The notes: generated from the letters alone by a model not told the origin. Shown: positions 10,862 through 24,298, counted from the stretch's first letter. The stretch: 64,000 nucleotides of DNA from CALEMW01 sp035447065 (GCA_035447065.1 DAOTGJ010000005.1:62001-126000); one strand, 5' to 3'. Numbers and translations: made by a program.

Positions 10862-12898
10862 ATGACCCATCGATTCCCCTTCCTTCGCGCGGCCGTGGGC
10901 CTGGCCGGCGCCGCCCTCCTTCTGGGCGGCTGCCAGATCGAGGTCAACGAGCCCGCCATGCCCACCTTCAGCACCCGCCTGGCCGTGCCCCTGGGCAGCC
11001 AGGAGCTGACCGTGGACGAGATCATCGAGGACCAGGACTTCCTGGCCGCCGGCGCCGATTCGGTGCTGGCTTTCAGCATCGAGGGCGACCCCACCGAGGT
11101 GAGCCTGGACGTGGATCTCTCCGTGAACCTGGACGGGGCCGACGCCGGCACCGCCATCGGCGCCATCCGGCTGGACGACGCGCCGCCCCTGGGCTTCGGC
11201 TTCAGCCTGGAGGAGATCTACCCCGGCGCCAGCTCCCTGCCGGCGGGGCCGGTGGTGCTGCCCGCCTTCGACTTCGAGCTGGAGGCCGACGGCGCCGCCA
11301 TCGAGGATCTGCAGAGCGCCGAGCTGGAGAGCGGCACCCTGCGCCTGACGCTCTACAACGAGCTGCCCATCGCCATGTCGGGCACCGAGGCGCCGGCGCG
11401 CATCAGCGTGGCGCTGATCGACCCGGCCGACGGGACCGTGCTGGCGACGGTGGAGTTCGCCGCGCCCGTGGCTCCGGGCGCCGCCGCCACCGCGACGGCC
11501 GATCTGGCCGGCCTCACCCTGCCGGGCACCGTGGCCGTGAGCCTCACGGGCGGCTCCGACGGCGGCTTCGCGTCGTCGGGCCTGGCGCCGGACGACGGCC
11601 TGGCCGTGGAGGTGGCCCTGGAGGAGCTGGTGGTCACCGCCGCCACGGCGGTCATCGGCGCCCAGAGCTTCACCGAGAGCGGCGGCGTGCCCCTGCCCGA
11701 CGATCTGGGCATCCTGGCGGCGCGCCTGGGCGGCGGGTCGCTGGACGTGAGCCTGCGCAACGACCTGGAGGTGCCCTGCACCGCCACGCTGACCTTCCCC
11801 GAGATCGTGCTGAGCTCCGGCGCGCCCCTGGCCCTGGTGCTGGACCTGCCCGCGGGCGGCGTCTCCACCGCGAGCACCGATCTGACCGACGCCGTGGTGA
11901 CCGCCGGCGACGGCACGCCCCTGACGGAGCTGGGCTGGGAGATCGACGTGAGCACCCCCGGCAGCGGCGACGGCTACGCCACCGTGCAGGCCACCGACCG
12001 CATCGAGGCCCAGGTGCTCCCCTCCACCCTGACCCTGGCCGAGGTCACCGGCCTGATCCCGGAGGAGACCTTCGTCCTGGATCCGGTGAGCGAGAGCATC
12101 GACATGCCCGAGGAGCTGGAGGGCCTGACCCTGGCCGCGGCCGCGCTGACCCTCACGGTGAGCAACGGCACCGGCGTGGGCGGCCGCCTGGCGGCGGTGC
12201 TGATCGGCGAGAACGCCGCGGGCGCCGTCACCACCATGACCGCCGACGTGGAGATCGCCCCGGGCGGCGACGGCGCCGCCGAGACGGTCATCGTGCTGGA
12301 CGAGACCAACAGCGCCATCGCCGAGTTCCTGAGCTTCCTGCCGGTGCGGGTGGACCTGACCGGCCAGGTGAGCATCGGCGGCGGCGGCGTGGTGGGCACG
12401 GTGCGGCCCGGCGACCGCGCGTCCATCGACTGGCGCCTGGACGCGCCCCTGCGCCTGATCATGGCCGAGTCCGTGGTGGAGCCCGAGCCCGAGCCCCTGG
12501 ACCTGGACGAGGACCTGCGCGCCGACCTGCGCGAGCACCTGGTGCAGGCCGAGCTCACGGCCCTGGTCTCCAACCGCTTCCCCTTCGGCGCCGAGCTCTT
12601 CCTGCAGGTGGGGCCGGACTCCACGAGCGCCCTGCATGAGCCGGCGTCGGTGGTGGGACCGCTCTGGGTGGACGCGGGCGTGCTGGATCCCGTGGGCGGC
12701 TGGACCGTGGCCCCCACCGAGAGCCCCGTGACCGTGGCCCTGGACGCCGACGACATCCGCGCCATCACCGCCGAGGGCGCCTACTTCGCCGTGGTGGCCC
12801 GCCTGCCGGGCACCGACGGCGCCGCCATCACCGTGCGCGTGGGCGACCGCCTGGACGTGCGCGCCGCCCTGTCCGCCGAGATCCTGGTCCAGGAGTGA
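10862..12898 (+). CDS. Large acidic lipoprotein, function unknown
   Basis: A 678-aa secreted lipoprotein. The signal peptide ends in lipobox LLGGC with the acylated Cys at 24. The mature chain is acidic, rich in Ala, Val, Leu and Gly, and predicted almost wholly beta. It has repeated stretches such as SLDVDLSVNLDG, SLDVSLRNDLEV and LTLTVSNGTGVGG that look like tandem beta-sandwich modules. I do not recognise a named domain. GAGGA lies 8 bases before the ATG. The downstream outer membrane protein gene begins 11 bases after its stop, so the two probably form a surface or periplasmic pair. Confidence 0.72.
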   Translation: MTHRFPFLRAAVGLAGAALLLGGCQIEVNEPAMPTFSTRLAVPLGSQELTVDEIIEDQDFLAAGADSVLAFSIEGDPTEVSLDVDLSVNLDGADAGTAIGAIRLDDAPPLGFGFSLEEIYPGASSLPAGPVVLPAFDFELEADGAAIEDLQSAELESGTLRLTLYNELPIAMSGTEAPARISVALIDPADGTVLATVEFAAPVAPGAAATATADLAGLTLPGTVAVSLTGGSDGGFASSGLAPDDGLAVEVALEELVVTAATAVIGAQSFTESGGVPLPDDLGILAARLGGGSLDVSLRNDLEVPCTATLTFPEIVLSSGAPLALVLDLPAGGVSTASTDLTDAVVTAGDGTPLTELGWEIDVSTPGSGDGYATVQATDRIEAQVLPSTLTLAEVTGLIPEETFVLDPVSESIDMPEELEGLTLAAAALTLTVSNGTGVGGRLAAVLIGENAAGAVTTMTADVEIAPGGDGAAETVIVLDETNSAIAEFLSFLPVRVDLTGQVSIGGGGVVGTVRPGDRASIDWRLDAPLRLIMAESVVEPEPEPLDLDEDLRADLREHLVQAELTALVSNRFPFGAELFLQVGPDSTSALHEPASVVGPLWVDAGVLDPVGGWTVAPTESPVTVALDADDIRAITAEGAYFAVVARLPGTDGAAITVRVGDRLDVRAALSAEILVQE

Positions 12899-12909
12899 GG
12901 GAGAACACC

Positions 12910-14148
12910 ATGCGACACCTTCGAGCCATCATCCTCGCGCTCCTGCTGCCGGCCCTCGCCGCGCCGGCGCTGGCCCAGGGCCACGTGCGGGCCATGGGCA
13001 TGGGCAACGCGGGCACCGCCGCCGCGCGCGGCCTGGCCGCCGTGGACTGGAACCCGGCCAACCTGGTCATGAACCGCAAGGGCGAGGTGAACGTGGGCCT
13101 GGCCTCCGTGGCCGTGGACGTCCACAACAACAGCTTCAGCCTGGACCGCTACAACCAGGTCACCGGCGCGGTGCTCACCGAGGCCGACAAGCAGGTCCTG
13201 CTGGGCGACATCCCCATGGACGGCCTGATCCTGGACGCCAACGTGCGCGCCAGCGCCCTGGGGTTCTGCGCCGGGTCCTTCGCCTTCTCGCTGCAGGGCA
13301 TCGCCGGCGGCAGCGGCACCCTGGACCGCGACTTCTTCGACCTGATCCTCATGGGCAACTCCATCGGCCAGAGCTTCTCCTTCGACGACACCGACGGCGA
13401 GGCCTCGGCCATGGCCGCGGCCACCCTGAGCTGGGCCACCCCGCTGGTCACGCGCCGCACGCACCGGCTGAGCCTGGGCGTGAACGCGCGCTACCTGCAC
13501 GGCCTGTACGACTTCCGCGTGGAGTCGGCCACGGGCGGCATCAGCACGGATTTCGACGCCGTGAAGGGCGAGGCCGAGGCGTCGTACGTGACCAGCCGCG
13601 GCGGCACGGGCTGGGCCATGGATCTGGGCATGACGCTGCAGGCGCCGCGGGGCTGGACCTTCGGGCTGGCCGTGGACAACCTGGCCGGCGCCCTGAACTG
13701 GGATACGGACGTGGAGCGGCACGTGTGGTCGGCGACGGCCGACTCCATCAACGCCTCCACCGACGACATCGAGGATCAGGTGGTGGAGTCCGAGAGCACC
13801 GCCGCGGGCGACCCCTACACCTCCGACCTGCCGGGCCGCCTGCGCGTGGGCGCGAGCAACCGCCTGGGCATGATCCTCTACGCCGCCGACGTGGCCATGC
13901 CCCTGGACGACCGTCCCGCCGCGGGCGGCACGGAGCTGAGCGTGGGCGTGGAGCTGCAGATCGCGTCGTGGTTCCGGCCGCGGTTCGGCGCCGCCACGGG
14001 CGGGCCCGCGGGCCGGCGTTCGTCGGTGGGTCTGGGCCTGGGCCTGGGACCTCTGCGCTGGGACGTGGCCGTGGCCAACCAGGGCGGCTGGGTGCCCGAG
14101 GACACCAAGGGGCTGAGCGTGGCGTCGGGCCTGGGGATGGCCTTCTAG
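12910..14148 (+). CDS. Outer membrane beta-barrel-type protein, function unknown
   Basis: A 412-aa exported protein. The signal peptide (residues 1-22) ends ALA, with Gln at +1. The mature part opens with RAMGMGNAGTAAARGLAAVDWNPANL, a pattern shared by FadL/PorV/DUF5723-like barrels. It continues as alternating beta strands and ends in Phe. I chose ATG at 12910, 6 bases after GGGAG; a GTG at 12895 lies inside the upstream stop and has no signal-peptide logic. It pairs with the lipoprotein upstream. Its stop codon overlaps that of the convergent lipM-like gene by 3 bases. Confidence 0.72.
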   Translation: MRHLRAIILALLLPALAAPALAQGHVRAMGMGNAGTAAARGLAAVDWNPANLVMNRKGEVNVGLASVAVDVHNNSFSLDRYNQVTGAVLTEADKQVLLGDIPMDGLILDANVRASALGFCAGSFAFSLQGIAGGSGTLDRDFFDLILMGNSIGQSFSFDDTDGEASAMAAATLSWATPLVTRRTHRLSLGVNARYLHGLYDFRVESATGGISTDFDAVKGEAEASYVTSRGGTGWAMDLGMTLQAPRGWTFGLAVDNLAGALNWDTDVERHVWSATADSINASTDDIEDQVVESESTAAGDPYTSDLPGRLRVGASNRLGMILYAADVAMPLDDRPAAGGTELSVGVELQIASWFRPRFGAATGGPAGRRSSVGLGLGLGPLRWDVAVANQGGWVPEDTKGLSVASGLGMAF

Positions 14149-14870
14149 GACTCGGCGGTCTCCACGCCGAAGGCCTGGGCGCAGGCCGCCGCCAGGCGGT
14201 CCTCCAGGTCGGCGTAGGCCGCCGCGGAATGAGCGAAACCCTGGAGCCGCTCGAGGTCCGTGGTGGCCTCGAGCAGCTTCGCGCGGGCGGCCGGGGTGTC
14301 GTGGCCGCCGGCCAGGCAGGCCAGCAGGTCGGCGTGGGCCGGGCCGGTCAGGATGGAGCCGTGCTGCAGGAACACGCCGTCGCGCCGACGCTGGGCCGAG
14401 CCCACCACCTTGCGTCCCCCCACCGTGATCTCGTGCTGCCCCGCCGACTCGAAGCACACCGCGCCCCGCGCCGCCGCCAGGCTCTCCCCCTCGCTGATGT
14501 CGGGCCGCAGGCCCAGACCTTCCAGGAAGGCGACCAGGGCGCGGTTGATGGTCATGTAGGAGTCGTGGAGGCTGTCGCCGAACAGGGGCGAGGGCGAGGT
14601 GCCCACCACCGCGTAGGTCAGCTCCTGGTGGTGCAGGATGGCGCGGCCGCCGGTGGGACGGCGCACCAGGTGCCAGCCGCGGGCGGCCACGGCGGCGGCG
14701 TCGAAGTCCTCGGGCTTCTGGTGGTAGCCGTAGGTGACGCAGGCCGGCTCCCAGCGGTAGAGCCGCAGGACCGGGTCGTCGCCGGGACGGTGGGCGCGGA
14801 GCAGGCCGTCGTCCAGGCCCATGTTGACGGCCCCCGGGCGGGGGCCGTCACGCAGCACGCGGAGCTTCAC
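14145..14870 (-). CDS. Octanoyl/lipoyl-GcvH transferase-like protein (LipM/LplA family)
   Basis: A 241-aa single-domain BPL_LplA_LipB protein. It has the conserved motifs RRPTGGRAILHHQELTY, GRKVVGSAQ and LQHGSI. It lacks the extra C-terminal domain of classical LplA. It has Cys139 in AVCFES, where LipM-type octanoyltransferases carry their catalytic Cys. LipM moves octanoate from acyl carrier protein to GcvH. The gene is the last of the glycine cleavage operon, 7 bases after gcvPB, which fits GcvH as its substrate. A lipoate ligase (LplA-type) is the alternative. The 3' end overlaps the convergent barrel gene, with no terminator between them. Confidence 0.75.
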   Translation of the reverse strand: MKLRVLRDGPRPGAVNMGLDDGLLRAHRPGDDPVLRLYRWEPACVTYGYHQKPEDFDAAAVAARGWHLVRRPTGGRAILHHQELTYAVVGTSPSPLFGDSLHDSYMTINRALVAFLEGLGLRPDISEGESLAAARGAVCFESAGQHEITVGGRKVVGSAQRRRDGVFLQHGSILTGPAHADLLACLAGGHDTPAARAKLLEATTDLERLQGFAHSAAAYADLEDRLAAACAQAFGVETAES

Positions 14871-14877
14871 GGGCGCC

Positions 14878-16367
14878 TCAGCAATTGCACGGGCCCATCC
14901 AGCTCAGGTCCGGCTGCCGGGCCGCGCGCGCCTCGTCCAGGCGGCCGATGGGGGTGTTCTCCGGCGCGTTGTGCAGCACGTCCGGATCGGCGGCCGCCTC
15001 GGCGCGGATGGCCTTGAGGATCTCCACGAAGTGGTCCAGGGTCTCCTTGGACTCGGTCTCCGTGGGCTCGATCATCATGGCCTCCTCCACGATCAGCGGG
15101 AAGTAGATCGTGGGCGCATGGACGCCGTAGTCCAGCAGGCGCTTGGCCACGTCCAGGGTGCGCACCCCGAACTCCTTCTTCCAGTCGCGGCCGCTGGCGA
15201 TGAACTCGTGCAGGCAGCCCTGCGCGTGGTCCACCTGGAGCACGCCCTCGGAGGTCAGGCGCTTGAGCAGGTAGTTGGCGTTGAGAACCGCCAGGTCCGA
15301 CACGCGGCGCAGGCCCTCCTCCCCCAGACGCAGGATGTAGGCCAGGGCCCGCAGCTGCACGCCCACGTTGCCCAGGTGGGTGTGGATGGCCGGCGCGCCG
15401 TCGCGGTGGACCAGATCGTAGACCTCGTCCTCCTCCACGATGCGCGCGCCCGGCAGGAAGGGCTCCAGCTCCGCGGTCACGCAGATGGGGCCGGCGCCGG
15501 GACCGCCGCCGCCGTGGGGCGTGCTGAAGGTCTTGTGCAGGTTGAGGTGCACCACGTCGAAGCCCATGAGCGCCGGCTGGGCGCGCCCCAGGATGGCGTT
15601 CATGTTGGCGCCGTCCATGTACAGGCGTCCGCCCGCCGCGTGCACCACCGCGGCCACCTCGCGGATCTCCGTCTCGAAGAGGCCCAGGGTGTTGGGGTTG
15701 GTGATCATGATGCCCGCGGTGGCGGGACCCACGGCGGCGCGCACGGCGTCCACGTCCAGGCGGCCGTCCGCGCGCGAGGCGATGGTGCGCGGCGTCATGC
15801 CCGCCAGCACCACCGAGGCCGGGTTGGTGCCGTGGGCGGAGTCCGGGATCAGCACCTCCACGCGCTCCGGCTGGCCGTTGGCCACATGGAACGCGCGGAT
15901 GCAGGCCATGCCCATGAGCTCGCCCTGGGCGCCGGCCGACGGCACCAGGCTGCAGGCGGCGAAGCCCGTGATGCGGCAGAGGCTGTCCTCCAGGATCTTG
16001 AGCGCGCAGAGCAGGCCCTGGATGTCGTCCACGTGCTGGTCCGGGTGCAGGTCGGCGAAGCCCGGCAGGGCCGCCACCTTCTCGTTCAGCCGCGGGTTGT
16101 ACTTCATGGTGCAGCTGCCCAGGGGGTACATGCCGCGCTCGATGTGGTGGTTCAGGTTGCTCAGCCGCGTGTAGTGGCGCAGCACCTGGGGCTCGCTCAG
16201 GGACGGCAGGTCCGCGGGCGCGGCGCGCAGGTACTCCGCCGGCAGCGCGGTGTCGGGCTCGTCGTCGTCCCAGCGGGGCATGTCCACGGCGCGGCGGCCG
16301 GGCCGCCCCAGCTCGAAGAGGCTGGGCTGCAGGCTGGCGCCCCAGCGGATGGGTTCGATGTCGCGGC

Positions 16368-16371
<4 letters not shown>
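14878..16371 (-). CDS. gcvPB: Glycine dehydrogenase (decarboxylating) subunit 2
   Basis: A 497-aa P-protein subunit carrying pyridoxal phosphate. With GcvPA it decarboxylates glycine and loads aminomethyl onto lipoyl-GcvH. The PLP lysine is in NLHKTFSTPHGGGGPG. Other family motifs are MYPLGSCTMKYNP near the N-terminus and IPDSAHGTNPAS. The start is GTG at 16371, overlapping the gcvPA stop (GTGA). Length matches split P-proteins; proteobacterial-type GcvP is a single ~950-aa chain. The C-terminus ends in two cysteines (GPCNC), an odd but unexplained detail. Confidence 0.95.
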
Positions 16372-17723
<1,352 letters not shown>

Positions 17724-17728
17724 GGAGC

Positions 17729-18106
17729 TCAGCCTCCGATCAGGGCCTGGTACTCGTCGGCGGTGAGCAGCTCGTCCAGGTCGGCGTCGCCGTCCAGGCG
17801 CACCTTGAAGAGCCAGCCGCCGTCCATGGGCGAGGCGTTGACGGTCTCGGGGGCGTCCAGGACGTCCTCGTTCACCTCGATCACCTCGCCGGTGACGGGG
17901 CTGAAGAGATCCTCCACGGACTTCACGGTCTCGATGGTCCCCACGGCGTCGCCCTGGGTCACCGGGCTGCCGGCTTCCGGCAGCTCCAGGAAGACCACGT
18001 CGCCCAGCTCGCTGGCGGCGTAGTCCGTGACGCCCACCGTGGCCACGTCGCCCTCGACCATGACCCACTCGTGTTCCTTGGTGTACTTGCGGTCGTCGGC
18101 AGCCAT
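17729..18106 (-). CDS. gcvH: Glycine cleavage system H protein
   Basis: A 125-aa lipoyl carrier protein. The lipoylated lysine is K62 in ETVKSVEDLFSP. The N-terminal YTKEHEWV and C-terminal LLTADEYQALI are typical. It shuttles the aminomethyl intermediate between the P, T and L proteins. It lies 25 bases after gcvT. The L protein (lipoamide dehydrogenase) is not in the window. Confidence 0.97.
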   Translation of the reverse strand: MAADDRKYTKEHEWVMVEGDVATVGVTDYAASELGDVVFLELPEAGSPVTQGDAVGTIETVKSVEDLFSPVTGEVIEVNEDVLDAPETVNASPMDGGWLFKVRLDGDADLDELLTADEYQALIGG

Positions 18107-18131
18107 GAGGCACCTCCGGGGTTGGGACGGG

Positions 18132-19298
18132 TCAACGCTCGGCGCGCGGGTCGCCCTTGACGCGCGCGGGAAGGAACGGCAACGGGACCGTGCGCACCGG
18201 CGCGCGCCGGCCGCGGATGTCCACCTCGAGCTCGGCGTCGATCGCGTCGGCCGCGATCAGCGCCATGGCCAGCGGGCGGTCCAGGGTGGGGCTCTTGGTG
18301 CCGCTGGTCACGGCCCCCACCCGGCGCTCGCCGACGAAGATCTCCGCGTCCTGCCGCGCGATGGGCGCGGGACGGCCTTCCACGGGCGACAGGACCTCCA
18401 GGCCCACAAGACGGCGCGGCACGCCGGCGGCCTTCTGCGCGGCCAGGGCGTCGCGGCCCACGAAGGCGCGGTCCTTCAGGCGCACGGCCCAGCCGATGCC
18501 GGCCTCCAGGGGCGTCACATCCTCGGCCAGCTCATGGCCGTACAGGCAGTAGGCCACCTCGAAGCGCAGGGTGTCGCGGGCGGCCAGGCCGATGGGCTCC
18601 GCGCCCAGGTCCGCGCCCTGCGCCAACAGGGTCTCCCACAGCGCGAGAGCGTCGGCGACGGGCACGTAGAGCTCGTAGCCGCGCTCGCCGGTGTAGCCCG
18701 TGCGCGAGACGATCCAGCGGCCGCCGGGTCCGTCGCAGGCCGCGCAGGTGTAGAAGTCCAGCGCCGCCACGGCGTCGGCGCAGCCGGCCAGGGCCGGCAC
18801 GCGCGCCATGAGCTCCGCGGCCGCGGGGCCCTGCACGGCGATCAGCGCGGTGGCGTCGCTCACGTCCCGTACCGCCACCCGCTCCGCGCCAGCGAGGCGG
18901 GCCTGCAGCCAGGCGGCGATCTTGGCGTGGTTGGCGGCGTTGCACACCACCATCCACTCCTCGACGTCCAGGCGGTAGATGAGCATGTCGTCCAGCACGC
19001 CGCCGTCCTCGCGGCACATGGCCGTGTAGACCACGCCGCCCAGGGGCAGGGCCAGCACGCGGTTGGTGGCCAGGCCGTCCAGCCAGGCGCCCGCGCCGGC
19101 GCCGCTCACGAGGATCTCCCCCATGTGCGTGATGTCGAAGAGGCCCACGCCCTGGCGCACGGCGGCGTGCTCGGCCAGGACGCCGCGGTACTGCACGGGC
19201 ATCTCGAAGCCGGCGTACTCCACCATGCGGCCGCCGTTCTCGCGGTGCCAGGCGGTCAGGGGGGTCTGCTTGAGGTCCTGGGGGGATGCGGGAGCCAC
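18132..19298 (-). CDS. gcvT: Glycine cleavage system T protein (aminomethyltransferase)
   Basis: A 388-aa tetrahydrofolate-dependent aminomethyltransferase. Motifs include FDITHMGEI, QGPAA, SRTGYTGERGYELYV and the C-terminal SGTKSPTLDRPLAMALI. I place the start at GTG 19298, because GGAGGTT lies 7 bases upstream and the resulting N-terminus (VAPASPQDLKQTPL) has the usual family length. A TTG at 19337 would add 13 residues but has no ribosome binding site. It is the first gene of gcvT-gcvH-gcvPA-gcvPB-lipM. Confidence 0.94.
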   Translation of the reverse strand: MAPASPQDLKQTPLTAWHRENGGRMVEYAGFEMPVQYRGVLAEHAAVRQGVGLFDITHMGEILVSGAGAGAWLDGLATNRVLALPLGGVVYTAMCREDGGVLDDMLIYRLDVEEWMVVCNAANHAKIAAWLQARLAGAERVAVRDVSDATALIAVQGPAAAELMARVPALAGCADAVAALDFYTCAACDGPGGRWIVSRTGYTGERGYELYVPVADALALWETLLAQGADLGAEPIGLAARDTLRFEVAYCLYGHELAEDVTPLEAGIGWAVRLKDRAFVGRDALAAQKAAGVPRRLVGLEVLSPVEGRPAPIARQDAEIFVGERRVGAVTSGTKSPTLDRPLAMALIAADAIDAELEVDIRGRRAPVRTVPLPFLPARVKGDPRAER

Positions 19299-19375
19299 GG
19301 CGCCAACCTCCGACGACGGGGGATCCGGGGATGCCAAGGGCGGGCGGCGGTCCCTGCGACCGCCGGGCCGCCGCT

Positions 19376-19404
19376 AATGTAGATCGGCCCCCCGCTCACG
19401 CCAA
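19376..19404 (-). promoter_or_regulatory. Possible promoter of the gcv operon
   Basis: On the minus strand TTGGCG (19399-19404) and TACATT (19376-19381) are separated by 17 bp; each box matches consensus in four of six positions. Transcription would start near 19369. The leader of about 70 nt holds a 7-bp hairpin (GGCGGTC/GACCGCC) before the gcvT ribosome binding site. That is too short for a glycine riboswitch, and none was recognised. Confidence 0.4.
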
Positions 19405-19434
19405 GGGGATTTCCCCCCGCGGCGCGCGGAGCGC

Positions 19435-22260
<2,826 letters not shown>

Positions 22261-22974
22261 CTACTTGCCGACCGCCTCGCTGGCCGCGGTGCCGAAGGCG
22301 TCCCACGCCGCGCGCTCGTCGTCGCTCAGGGCGCCGGGGCCGTCCAGCTCGGTGAAGCCGGTGATGTGGATGGGCTCCAGGGGATTGTCGCGGTTGTCGC
22401 GCGCCGCCCCCACGATGGCGTCGACCACGTCCATGCCGGAAACCACGCTGCCGAAGACCGTGTACTTGCGGTCCAGGTGCGGCGTGTCGGCCACGGTGAT
22501 GAAGAACTGGCTGCCCGCCGAATCCGGGTGGTTGGCGCGGGCCATGGACAGGGTGCCGCGCACGTGGGTCTCGTCGTTGAACTCGGCGCGGATCGACGCG
22601 CGCTCGGGCAGGCCGCCCAGGCCGCGGGCCTCCAGCAGGGCGCGCACCTCCTCCACCTTCTTCAGGTCGTCGCCGGAGAGCAGGTCGCTCCAGGCGGGGC
22701 CGCCCTGGCCGTCGTCGGCGCGGTCGTCGTTCTTGGTGTTGGGGTCGCCGCCCTGGATCATGAAGCCGGGGATCACGCGGTGGAAGTAGGTGCCCTGGTA
22801 CATGCCGGCCTCGCCCAGGGCCAGGAAGTTGGCCACGTGGCGGGGGGCGACCTCGGGCTTGAGCACCAGCAGGATGTCGCCCTCGTCCGTGCCCAGGCGG
22901 ACGAAGGTCTGGGCCGGAGCGACGGCCGCCCCCAGCAGCAGGACGGCGGACAGGCAGACGAGCGCACGCTTCAT
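22261..22974 (-). CDS. Exported cyclophilin-type peptidyl-prolyl isomerase
   Basis: A 237-aa periplasmic prolyl isomerase. The signal peptide (residues 1-21, APA cleavage) leaves Gln at +1. Cyclophilin motifs are YFHRVIPGFMIQGGDP, GSQFFIT and YTVFGSVVSGMDVVD. A roughly 30-residue insertion after the GGDP loop (KKVEEVRALLEARGL) enlarges the domain. It should catalyse proline isomerisation in exported proteins. ATG at 22974 has GGAGGT upstream. It is first in a two-gene unit with uvrA. Confidence 0.92.
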   Translation of the reverse strand: MKRALVCLSAVLLLGAAVAPAQTFVRLGTDEGDILLVLKPEVAPRHVANFLALGEAGMYQGTYFHRVIPGFMIQGGDPNTKNDDRADDGQGGPAWSDLLSGDDLKKVEEVRALLEARGLGGLPERASIRAEFNDETHVRGTLSMARANHPDSAGSQFFITVADTPHLDRKYTVFGSVVSGMDVVDAIVGAARDNRDNPLEPIHITGFTELDGPGALSDDERAAWDAFGTAASEAVGK

Positions 22975-23056
22975 GATTCGCGGGACCTCCGGGGGTTGCA
23001 GAAATGGAATCCATACCCATAGCACCGACGGGCCCGATGCACAACGCCGGATGTCC

Positions 23057-23085
23057 TTGCCGGTTCCGCGCCGCCGTCCCATACT
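23057..23085 (+). promoter_or_regulatory. Possible promoter of the cysteine-desulfurase-like gene
   Basis: TTGCCG (23057-23062), 17 bp, CATACT (23080-23085); each box matches in four of six positions. It lies in the 130-bp divergent region between the cyclophilin and aminotransferase-V genes. Transcription would start near 23092, leaving a short leader before ATG 23105. Confidence 0.35.
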
Positions 23086-23104
23086 GGCCGTCGGGAGGCT
23101 TCCC

Positions 23105-24277
23105 ATGACCGATCTGATCTATCTGGACAACGCCGCCACCACCTTCCCCAAGCCCGACGCCGTGCACCGCGCCGTGGACCGCACCGCCCGCGAGCTGGGC
23201 GTGAGCCCCGGCCGTTCCGGCTCGGATCTGGCGGTGGAGGCGGGCCGCCTGCTGGACGGCGCCCGCGCGGACCTGGCCGCCTTCTTCGGCCTCCCCGGCG
23301 GCGACGGCGACCGCGTGGTCTTCGCCGCCAACGCCACCGACGCCCTCAACACCGCCATCGCCGGCGTCTGCCGACCCGGCGACCACGTGGTCTCCACGCG
23401 CCTGGAGCACAATTCGGTGCTGCGCCCCCTGTGGGAGCTCACCCGCCTGGGCGTGATCTCCCACGACCTGGTCCCCTGCGCCGCCCCCGGCCGCGTGGAT
23501 CCCGCGGCCATCGCCGCCGCCCTCCGTCCCGAGACCCGCCTGGTGGTGCTCAACCACGCCTCCAACGTGCTGGGCACGGTGCAGGACGCCGCCGCCGTGG
23601 GCGCCCTATGCCGCGAGCGCGGCGTGCTGCTGCTGCTGGACGCGGCCCAGACCGCGGGCGTGACGCCCATCGACATGGCGGCCTGGGGCGTGGACCTGCT
23701 CGCCTTCACCGGCCACAAGGGCCTGCTGGGCCCCACCGGCACCGGCGGCCTGGCCGTGGCGCCGGACGTGCCCATCCGCGCCACGCGCTGGGGCGGCACG
23801 GGCGTGCGCTCGGCGGAGCGCGGGCACCTGGAGGAGTTCCCCTACCGCCTGGAGGCGGGCACCCACCACCTGAGCGGTGTGGCGGGCCTGGCCGCGGGCC
23901 TGGCCTGGCTGCGGGAGCGCGGCACGGCCACGGTGGCGGCCCACGAGGCGTCCCTGGCCGACCGCTTCGCCGCCGGCCTCGCGGACCTGCCCGGCGTGCG
24001 CGCCCTGGCCGTGGACGGCGGTCCGCGGGTGGCCGTGGTGTCGGTCACGGTGGACGGCATGCCCGCCGACGAGGTGGGCCTGCGCCTGGACGTGGACCAC
24101 GGCGTGCTGGTGCGCACCGGCCTCCAGTGTGCGCCCCTGGTCCACGAGGACCTGGGCACCGTGGACGGACGCGGCACCGTGCGCTTCTCCTTCGGCCCGT
24201 TCAACACGCCGGCCCACGTGGACCGCGCCCTGGCCGGCCTGGCGGAGTGCGCCGAGGCCGCCGCCGCCCGACGCTGA
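23105..24277 (+). CDS. Cysteine desulfurase-like class V aminotransferase
   Basis: A 390-aa PLP enzyme of the SufS/IscS fold, closest by motif to the broad cysteine-desulfurase family rather than to housekeeping SufS. Features are YLDNAATTFPKP at the start, the PLP lysine in FTGHKGLLGPTG, and a candidate active Cys in RTGLQCAPLVHEDLGT. It would take sulfur from cysteine. ATG 23105 follows GGAGG by 7 bases; a frame extending to 22790 is only antisense to the cyclophilin. It stands alone: no sufBCD, iscU or thiI neighbour, so the sulfur acceptor is unknown. Confidence 0.88.
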   Translation: MTDLIYLDNAATTFPKPDAVHRAVDRTARELGVSPGRSGSDLAVEAGRLLDGARADLAAFFGLPGGDGDRVVFAANATDALNTAIAGVCRPGDHVVSTRLEHNSVLRPLWELTRLGVISHDLVPCAAPGRVDPAAIAAALRPETRLVVLNHASNVLGTVQDAAAVGALCRERGVLLLLDAAQTAGVTPIDMAAWGVDLLAFTGHKGLLGPTGTGGLAVAPDVPIRATRWGGTGVRSAERGHLEEFPYRLEAGTHHLSGVAGLAAGLAWLRERGTATVAAHEASLADRFAAGLADLPGVRALAVDGGPRVAVVSVTVDGMPADEVGLRLDVDHGVLVRTGLQCAPLVHEDLGTVDGRGTVRFSFGPFNTPAHVDRALAGLAECAEAAAARR

Positions 24278-24298
24278 ACCGCCCCGCCGGAATGCGAC

